From NCBI RefSeq assembly GCF_024793945.1, contig NZ_JANUSD010000032.1, positions 1-6,305 of the forward strand: a stretch of DNA of 6,305 nt. The letters are read 5' to 3'. Below, in pieces: positions 5,258 through 6,305 of the stretch; position 1 is the stretch's first letter; every line of letters starts with the position of its first letter. The DNA is from Emticicia fluvialis. GTDB lineage: Bacteria > Bacteroidota > Bacteroidia > Cytophagales > Spirosomataceae. The notes beneath the pieces are model-generated. The model was given only the letters and a program-made list of their open reading frames with translations. It had not been told where the DNA came from and made no database searches. A program made the position numbers and the translations under genes.

Positions 5258-6233
5258 TACCCCCATTAGTTGTAAAACACTGGGAGAACTTTATGGCTTA
5301 GATGGCAAGCGATTCCAGGAGCAGTACGTGAGTCATTTAAGTGACTTTAAGAGTTGGCCACAGGCCTCACATGCTGAAGATTGGTTGTTGTTCACTGAGA
5401 ATATTGTTGAATATCTATCTATTGATGAGACGAGCTTATCGCAGGGAGAGCTTTATACTATTCTAACTAATAAAGCGGCTAAAGGCCGTAAAGGAACTTT
5501 GGTAGCCATGATAAAAGGCACTGAAAGTGAGAAAATCATAGAAGTATTACGTCAGATACCTGAATCTTTAAGGAAGAGGGTAAAAGAAGTGACTTTAGAT
5601 TTAGCTCCTACAATGGAGAAAATAGCCAGAAGAACATTCCCTAAAGCCAAACTTGTCGCAGACCGTTTCCACGTTCAACAGCTAGCCTGTGATGCAGTGC
5701 AAGAGATTAGAATCCAACATAGGTGGCAGGCAATGGAAGAAGAAAACGGGCAAATGCAATCAGCTAAAGAACAAAAAGTATCTTTTACCCCTCAAATACT
5801 AGAGAACGGAGATACACTCAAACAACTTTTAGCCCGAAGTCGGTATTTACTTTATAAGAAGCCACATAACTGGTCTGAATCACAAACACACAGAGCTCAA
5901 ATCTTATTCAGATTATATCCAGACATTGCAGAAGCTTATGGATTGAGTAGAGGATTATCTGACATTTTTACCCATTCCAAAGAAAGGATTGTAGCATTCA
6001 AAAAGCTGGCACTATGGTATAATCAGATTGAAAAGGCAAGTTTCGATTCATTCAATACAATTGCACGAACGATTCAGAACCACTATGAGAAAATCCTGAA
6101 CTTCTTCGATAGAAGAAGTACTAATGCATCAGCAGAATCGTTCAACGCGAAAGTTAAAGCACTAAGAAACCAGTTTAGAGGTGTAAGAAATATTACTTTC
6201 TTCCTCTTTAGACTCGCCAAGATTTATGCGTAG
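5247..6233 (+). CDS. IS-A DDE transposase, catalytic region (ISAon1/ISL3-like)
   Basis: This 328-residue product carries out strand cleavage and transfer at the IS-A ends. It shows an RNase H-like layout: D60 in LSIDETSLSQGELY, D118 in TLDLAPTME, D139 in ADRFHVQQL, a charged helical insertion (about 150-285), and the catalytic Glu E297 in STNASAESFNAKVKA. A conserved tail (QFRGVRN, then FFLFRLAKIYA) follows. The ADRFHV and NA-AE--N-K patterns are typical of ISL3-like transposases. The nominal start is a TTG at 5247; the first in-frame Met is residue 88, beyond the first catalytic Asp, so independent initiation is doubtful and fusion to the upstream ORF is likely. The open frame begins after a TGA at 5199-5201. 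The stop at 6231-6233 abuts the right terminal repeat. It appears intact, unlike the copy at 111-974. Confidence 0.88.
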   Translation: MVDNTPISCKTLGELYGLDGKRFQEQYVSHLSDFKSWPQASHAEDWLLFTENIVEYLSIDETSLSQGELYTILTNKAAKGRKGTLVAMIKGTESEKIIEVLRQIPESLRKRVKEVTLDLAPTMEKIARRTFPKAKLVADRFHVQQLACDAVQEIRIQHRWQAMEEENGQMQSAKEQKVSFTPQILENGDTLKQLLARSRYLLYKKPHNWSESQTHRAQILFRLYPDIAEAYGLSRGLSDIFTHSKERIVAFKKLALWYNQIEKASFDSFNTIARTIQNHYEKILNFFDRRSTNASAESFNAKVKALRNQFRGVRNITFFLFRLAKIYA

Positions 6234-6256
6234 TCCCCAACTTTTTCGCTTGAGCC
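6234..6256 (+). repeat. IS-A copy 2 right terminal inverted repeat
   Basis: It begins TCCCCAACTTTTTCG and ends TTGAGCC at 6256. It matches the reverse complement of the left repeat at 19 of 23 positions and follows the transposase stop with no gap. This end is missing from copy 1. Confidence 0.8.
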
Positions 6257-6305
6257 ATTGATCCCAAAAATCATTTGTGATTTGCGTTGGGCAAAATGCA
6301 AAAAA
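6257..6305. other. Right flank of IS-A, 49 bp, nothing recognised
   Basis: The last bases of the window contain only a small imperfect palindrome around TTTGCGTTGGGCAAA. There is no match to the left flank of IS-A copy 2, no continuation of the putative RNA at 4640-4833 that I can recognise, and no ORF of useful length. Confidence 0.4.

Larger units (their letters stand above)
4834..6256 (+). mobile_element. IS-A copy 2, complete (ISAon1/ISL3-like, 1423 bp)
   Basis: The element is bounded by 23-bp imperfect inverted repeats (19 of 23 match) at 4834-4856 and 6234-6256. It contains two overlapping ORFs: an N-terminal region (4898-5257) and a DDE catalytic region (5247-6233) with all expected acidic residues. 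The second ORF stops at 6233, directly against the right repeat. It is collinear with IS-A copy 1 over 1264 bp in opposite orientation. The flanking 8 bp (ATTTTTAC left, ATTGATCC right) do not form a target duplication. This is the only apparently functional IS in the window and could supply transposase in trans to copy 1, although copy 1 lacks its right end. Confidence 0.88.

Noticed and set aside
124..6256. Composite transposon carrying the lipoprotein gene
   Set aside because: Copy 1 has lost its outer end and no target duplication brackets the pair, so there is no evidence that the unit moves as a whole.
1..6305. CRISPR array, tRNA or rRNA genes
   Set aside because: I found no regularly spaced short repeats, and no cloverleaf or rRNA-like conserved sequence in either strand.

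Overview
The window looks like an accessory, IS-rich segment of a Bacteroidota genome. A Sphingobacteriia or Cytophagia-like lineage is possible, but the sequence does not fix this. Three things point to the phylum: an LruC-type (DUF4842) surface lipoprotein, IS elements whose proteins resemble those annotated as ISAon1-type (ISL3-like DDE), and promoter-like motifs of the Bacteroidota form (TAnnTTTG) with no clear Shine-Dalgarno sites.

Layout from left to right. Positions 1-123 are the 3' end of an IS, here called IS-B (+ strand), with the transposase C-terminus and its terminal inverted repeat. IS-B abuts, and has apparently inserted into, a second IS, IS-A copy 1 (124-1387, - strand). That copy has lost its last 159 bp and the catalytic Glu, and its first ORF carries a nonsense codon. 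After a 43-bp spacer comes a 492-bp internally deleted IS-B remnant (1431-1922, - strand). It keeps both ends and a frameshifted first ORF but almost no transposase. A strong hairpin terminator (1940-1978) then closes the only non-IS gene, a 746-residue LruC-domain lipoprotein (2004-4244, - strand) with a TAnnTTTG-like element just upstream. An AT-rich intergenic stretch (4266-4639) follows, then a GC-richer segment (4640-4833) that looks like structured RNA, perhaps the 5' part of a group II intron. The segment is cut by a complete IS-A copy 2 (4834-6256, + strand). The last 49 bp hold nothing I recognise.

Working together. IS-A encodes two overlapping frames: a small N-terminal region and the catalytic region. 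No ATG exists upstream of the catalytic core in the second frame, and an 8-T run followed by a small hairpin lies in the overlap. The active transposase is therefore probably a fusion of about 444 residues made by ribosomal or transcriptional slippage. Copies 1 and 2 are collinear over 1264 bp in opposite orientation and bracket the lipoprotein gene, so homologous recombination between them could invert the 3.4-kb middle segment. Copy 2 is the only complete-looking IS in the window. Family assignments rest on recognition from memory, not on database searches.
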